From positions 14,436,001-14,496,000 of the forward strand of contig NC_092563.1 in NCBI RefSeq assembly GCF_037975245.1: a stretch of 60,000 nt of DNA. The letters run 5' to 3'. Positions 58,601 through 60,000 of the stretch are shown here, in pieces. Numbering within the stretch: the stretch's first letter is position 1; each line of letters opens with the position of its first letter. A program made the translations under genes and the position numbers. Source of the DNA: Apostichopus japonicus. Taxonomy: Eukaryota > Echinodermata > Holothuroidea > Aspidochirotida > Stichopodidae. The notes under the pieces were generated by a model. The model ran no database searches. It worked only from the letters and a program-made list of their open reading frames with translations, and was not told the DNA's origin.

Positions 58601-60000
58601 GACAGTATTAGGTAGATTTTCAGAGGCAGTAAACAGACAACAAAACAGACGAATGTTACAAATAAAAGTCACATTGTCTGGTTCTAATCTATTGTCATCA
58701 GAACACTTGATTTAATGATGAAGAATGATGAGTACAATACATGCAAAAGTTTATGATAACGGTTTGGCCCCATATCCAGGGAAGAAAGCATGGCTCACCT
58801 GATGGAACGCAGAATTGTTTTGAATCCCTCTCCGGGCCAAAGCATATCAAAATTCATTTGAAAGAGATTTGAATTCCCTGTATCAAAAATCTTGTTTTTT
58901 TTATGTCAATATTGATGATGTGTGTTGTCCCCATTTTTGTGAATACTCTACATCTTTTTTAGTTGGATCATTTTAGCTTCTGTGATCAATTCTTGAAATA
59001 ATTCTGAACTTTATATTTCATCCCTTCTAGCCCTCCGGTGTTCAGTCCCCTCGACGTAAAGGAGATGGACGAAATGGAAGAAAATACAACATTTGGTCAG
59101 CTCGGGACGATACTCCATAACATGAGAGAGCTGAAGATACCAAAGGACGTGTGCCTCAAGTTTCTGGAAAAAACAAGTGCTATCGGAAATTTGAAGCAAG
59201 GTAAGAGATATCTGGGCCGCCATAAATATGGGGAGAAGAGGGTGGGGTTTGTCATTTGTGAATTTTTATTTTAATGCCACAATATCCCACCCTCCGTTTT
59301 GGCCGCCCGCCACACACTTTGAACGTCAATTAAAAGTGACTGGTTTGTACTGACAACCAAGTATCGTGTGGCTACGCAGTTGCGATGCATCATATTTCGT
59401 TGTAAATGAACATACCATAAACCTGCCTTCACACAACATATGCACTCCAATCCACATGAACCAGATCCAAATTGGTTGACACTGCGCTCTTTTCGAAACA
59501 ATTTCCAGGTCAACACCCACTTCCTTTCCCTTCCCAATCTTTCAAATTCTTGTCGTTCCAAATCCCACTGGTTTCCCGCCAGATTTAAAGTTTACCTTGG
59601 CATTTAAATGCAGTGAATCTGATATTGCTGTATGGAACATATTTAATCAAACAACTCTTGCTGAGAATTTTAAATGGAAATAAGTCCACCAGATGTAATC
59701 TCCTGGTGGTACAAAAATGAATACAACATCGCAGAAACAAACAGTTGCCCGATTTTGGCCAGTTGATAGTTGAAACCATTGTAAGATGTACCCATACCTT
59801 TTTTTTTTCTTTTTTTTTTTACATTAGAGGTCGTCGTCGAATATTTTTTCCCATCTTTTATTTTGTGTTCCTTTCGATATCTTCTTGTAACAGATCACTT
59901 CGAATCGCTACTGGCAATCGTGGATCAGATAGAAGGGAGCAGCGAAAGCCAGGAAAGGAAATCTTCCAGTGGAAGCAAAGTGGGGAAACTGTTCAAGAAT
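43677..60000 (+). CDS. KIAA0513: KIAA0513 homologue, partial (nine exons, continues past window)
   Basis: Nine exons in consistent phase encode 362 residues, with the ninth still open at the window end. Conserved blocks shared with vertebrate KIAA0513: (V/L)-x-x-IFS before an SxxDxx(D/E) turn, a F-x-x-YC element, ENTFYRLVQFFAICLFECH, TLMNMCFTFYH, FLYTHLKDQHIW, MRFWDVAFLTAMHQERT and NTTFGQLGTILHNM through AIGNL. The human protein is cytoplasmic, brain-enriched and reported to bind KIBRA, HAX1 and INTS4; its biochemical role is unknown. Here the linker between the MCFTFYH and LYTHL blocks is very short (about 17 residues), while vertebrate proteins carry a much longer insert there. The N-terminal region is acidic and Ser/Thr-rich with no recognised fold. 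The start is firm because an in-frame TAA lies six bases upstream. No disabling change is seen. Confidence 0.9.
43925..43975 (+). mobile_element. Short non-LTR tail fragment
   Basis: CAAAGCACTTTACAAATTC followed by TTATATTATTATTATT matches the generic tail of the LINE-like elements at 5.7 and 8.9 kb. It lies just inside intron 1 of the KIAA0513 homologue. Confidence 0.35.
44638..44982 (+). CDS. KIAA0513: KIAA0513 homologue coding exon 2
   Basis: A long exon with markedly higher GC than its surroundings. An acidic, Ser/Thr-rich stretch is followed by a Cys-rich patch (HRFCFCPFEVD, then HVCKGVCDKECEV) and FMANLVETIFSS, which matches the start of the conserved domain. The Cys patch is not something I recall from the vertebrate protein. 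The acceptor is GTTGCAG and the donor GTACGT. Confidence 0.9.
45225..45375. repeat. Degenerate GGGCCCC-containing tandem repeat
   Basis: Three to four imperfect units of GGGCCCCTTTGAC, then a CAT/GTGGGTGCTCCTGGA segment. They are markedly GC-rich against the AT-rich intron. Intron 2 of the KIAA0513 homologue. Confidence 0.75.
45643..45688 (-). repeat. Dispersed repeat family R2, copy 2 (inverted)
   Basis: The reverse complement matches 41836-41881. It lies in intron 2 of the KIAA0513 homologue. Confidence 0.65.
45970..46198 (-). mobile_element. tRNA-derived SINE with hairpin tail
   Basis: On the minus strand the A box TAGCTCAGTGG (plus 46177-46187) and B box GGTTCGTGTC (plus 46134-46143) are followed by a ~150-bp body. 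The tail ends in a perfect CCTGC-TT-GCAGG hairpin (plus 45978-45989) and a short A/T-rich end. LINE-mobilised SINEs typically end this way. It is in intron 2 of the KIAA0513 homologue. Confidence 0.75.
46464..46512 (+). CDS. KIAA0513: KIAA0513 homologue coding exon 3
   Basis: It encodes DKIDQETSATFDSYCK, the D-x-(D/E)-x-x-F-x-x-YC element of the family. The acceptor is CCTTTTCAG and the donor GTAAGT. Confidence 0.88.
46541..46623. repeat. (TA)n microsatellite
   Basis: A nearly pure TA array with a TTTA and a TGTA interruption, about 30 bp after the exon 3 donor of the KIAA0513 homologue. Confidence 0.95.
48276..48394 (+). CDS. KIAA0513: KIAA0513 homologue coding exon 4
   Basis: It encodes YSAGRRHFAELLNQRRIRDK, then ENTFYRLVQFFAICLF, the best-conserved block of the family. 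It is preceded by a long C-rich polypyrimidine stretch and the acceptor CACTTGCAG. The donor is GTGAGT. Confidence 0.95.
49166..49348. repeat. Imperfect inverted repeat (foldback)
   Basis: GTTTGTATTCTGACCGAGGA at the left is mirrored by TCCTCGGTCTGAATGTAATAC at the right, with a further TCCTCGG in the loop. It may be a small foldback or MITE-like element; no target duplication found. Intron 4 of the KIAA0513 homologue. Confidence 0.55.
51135..51212 (+). mobile_element. Non-LTR element 3' tail fragment
   Basis: GTGTGCTATATAAGATTTTATTA followed by repeated ACATT units resembles the 3' ends of CR1/L2-like elements seen elsewhere in the window. No coding part is present. Confidence 0.4.
53781..54104. 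repeat. 17-bp minisatellite with TGAGTCA sites
   Basis: About 19 units of CACATGAGTCACATTAA, with substitutions and 1-bp indels. Eight units contain an exact TGAGTCA, the AP-1 consensus. It is in intron 4 of the KIAA0513 homologue, about 350 bp before exon 5. Confidence 0.95.
54451..54530 (+). CDS. KIAA0513: KIAA0513 homologue coding exon 5
   Basis: It encodes CHEAEDFTPATTLMNMCFTF, then YHNDAT, aligning with the vertebrate CH-x-x-(D/E)DF-x-PA-x-x-LM-x-MCFT(F/Y)YH block. The acceptor is TTTTCCAG and the donor GTAAGT. Confidence 0.95.
56051..56316 (-). repeat. Dispersed repeat family R1, copy 2 (inverted)
   Basis: The inverted counterpart of 42724-42990, sharing the CTAGACCTGAGATGTCCA core and the AGCAAGCTGTGTGTG(C/T)ATTTTC end. 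It is in intron 5 of the KIAA0513 homologue. Confidence 0.75.
57071..57152 (+). CDS. KIAA0513: KIAA0513 homologue coding exon 6
   Basis: It encodes GLSNNGTNDEDKSLSFLYTH, then LKDQHI and part of Trp. The LYTHLK-x-Q-x-IW motif is conserved. The acidic lead-in replaces the long vertebrate insert. Confidence 0.93.
57370..57500. repeat. Internal duplication GGTGAATAAGAACACC
   Basis: Two copies of a ~50-bp unit, (T)GGTGAATAAGAACACC(G/A)GCTT then GGGCC and AAAACTCC, about 75 bp apart. A related GGTTTGGTGAATAGAACACC occurs at 37386-37406. Intron 6 of the KIAA0513 homologue. Confidence 0.6.
57815..57892 (+). CDS. KIAA0513: KIAA0513 homologue coding exon 7
   Basis: It encodes KSMRFWDVAFLTAMHQERTR and a short basic tail, matching the RFW-x-(V/A)AF-x-x-A(M/V)H-x-ERT motif. 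The acceptor is ATTCACAG and the donor GTAAAA. Confidence 0.93.
59031..59200 (+). CDS. KIAA0513: KIAA0513 homologue coding exon 8
   Basis: It encodes SPLDVKEMDEMEENTTFGQL, then GTILHNMRELKIPKDVC and FLEKTSAIGNLKQ. This is the conserved (T/I)TFGQLGT-x-x-HNM and AIGNL region. The acceptor is CCTTCTAG and the donor GTAAGA. Confidence 0.95.
59894..60000 (+). CDS. KIAA0513: KIAA0513 homologue coding exon 9, partial
   Basis: It encodes DHFESLLAIVDQIEGSSESQ and then a Ser/Lys-rich tail, still open at base 60000. The DH-x-x-x-(L/M) segment matches the vertebrate C-terminal helix. The tail already extends past the point where the human protein ends, so this homologue has extra C-terminal sequence. 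Confidence 0.88.

Overview
The window reads as nuclear DNA of a marine invertebrate deuterostome. It is AT-rich, with short exons in long introns, canonical GT-AG splice sites (plus one GC-AG), (TA)n arrays, many pure G or C runs, and mixed hAT, Penelope-like, CR1/L2-like and tRNA-SINE debris. An echinoderm such as a sea cucumber fits best, but that is inference: no species-diagnostic sequence was identified. There are no prokaryotic features.

Two genes can be followed exon by exon. (1) DHX35, a DEAH-box RNA helicase of the spliceosome, lies on the minus strand from the start codon at 24664 to the stop at 4301. I resolve 17 coding exons totalling 2115 nt (704 codons plus stop). Every splice phase agrees and all helicase motifs are present. 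(2) A KIAA0513 homologue lies on the plus strand. Its start codon is at 43677, and nine coding exons give 362 codons before the window ends inside exon 9. Flanking evidence suggests other plus-strand genes: an open end at 1-139, a probable terminal exon at 1204-1381 whose gene would converge tail-to-tail with DHX35, and a probable terminal exon at 29888-30035. I could not name these.

Layout: 1-1.7 kb, 3' end(s) of unknown plus-strand gene(s). 3.85-24.7 kb, DHX35, its introns loaded with a CR1/L2-like LINE tail, Penelope-like remnants, two hAT elements, tRNA-SINEs and G-tract tandem repeats. 24.7-30 kb, the region upstream of DHX35, with a hAT MITE and a possible terminal exon. 30.2-30.95 kb, a near-perfect triple 233-bp tandem repeat. 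31-43.5 kb, no gene recognised, mostly repeat-derived sequence including a hAT MITE with perfect target duplications. 43.6-60 kb, the KIAA0513 homologue, whose introns hold a tRNA-SINE, a (TA)n block and a 17-bp minisatellite carrying AP-1-type sites.

The two named genes have no obvious shared pathway. Most of the unusual biology is in the repeats: two decaying exon duplications inside DHX35, several cleanly bounded hAT insertions, and two unrelated-looking Penelope-type tails sharing one hairpin design.
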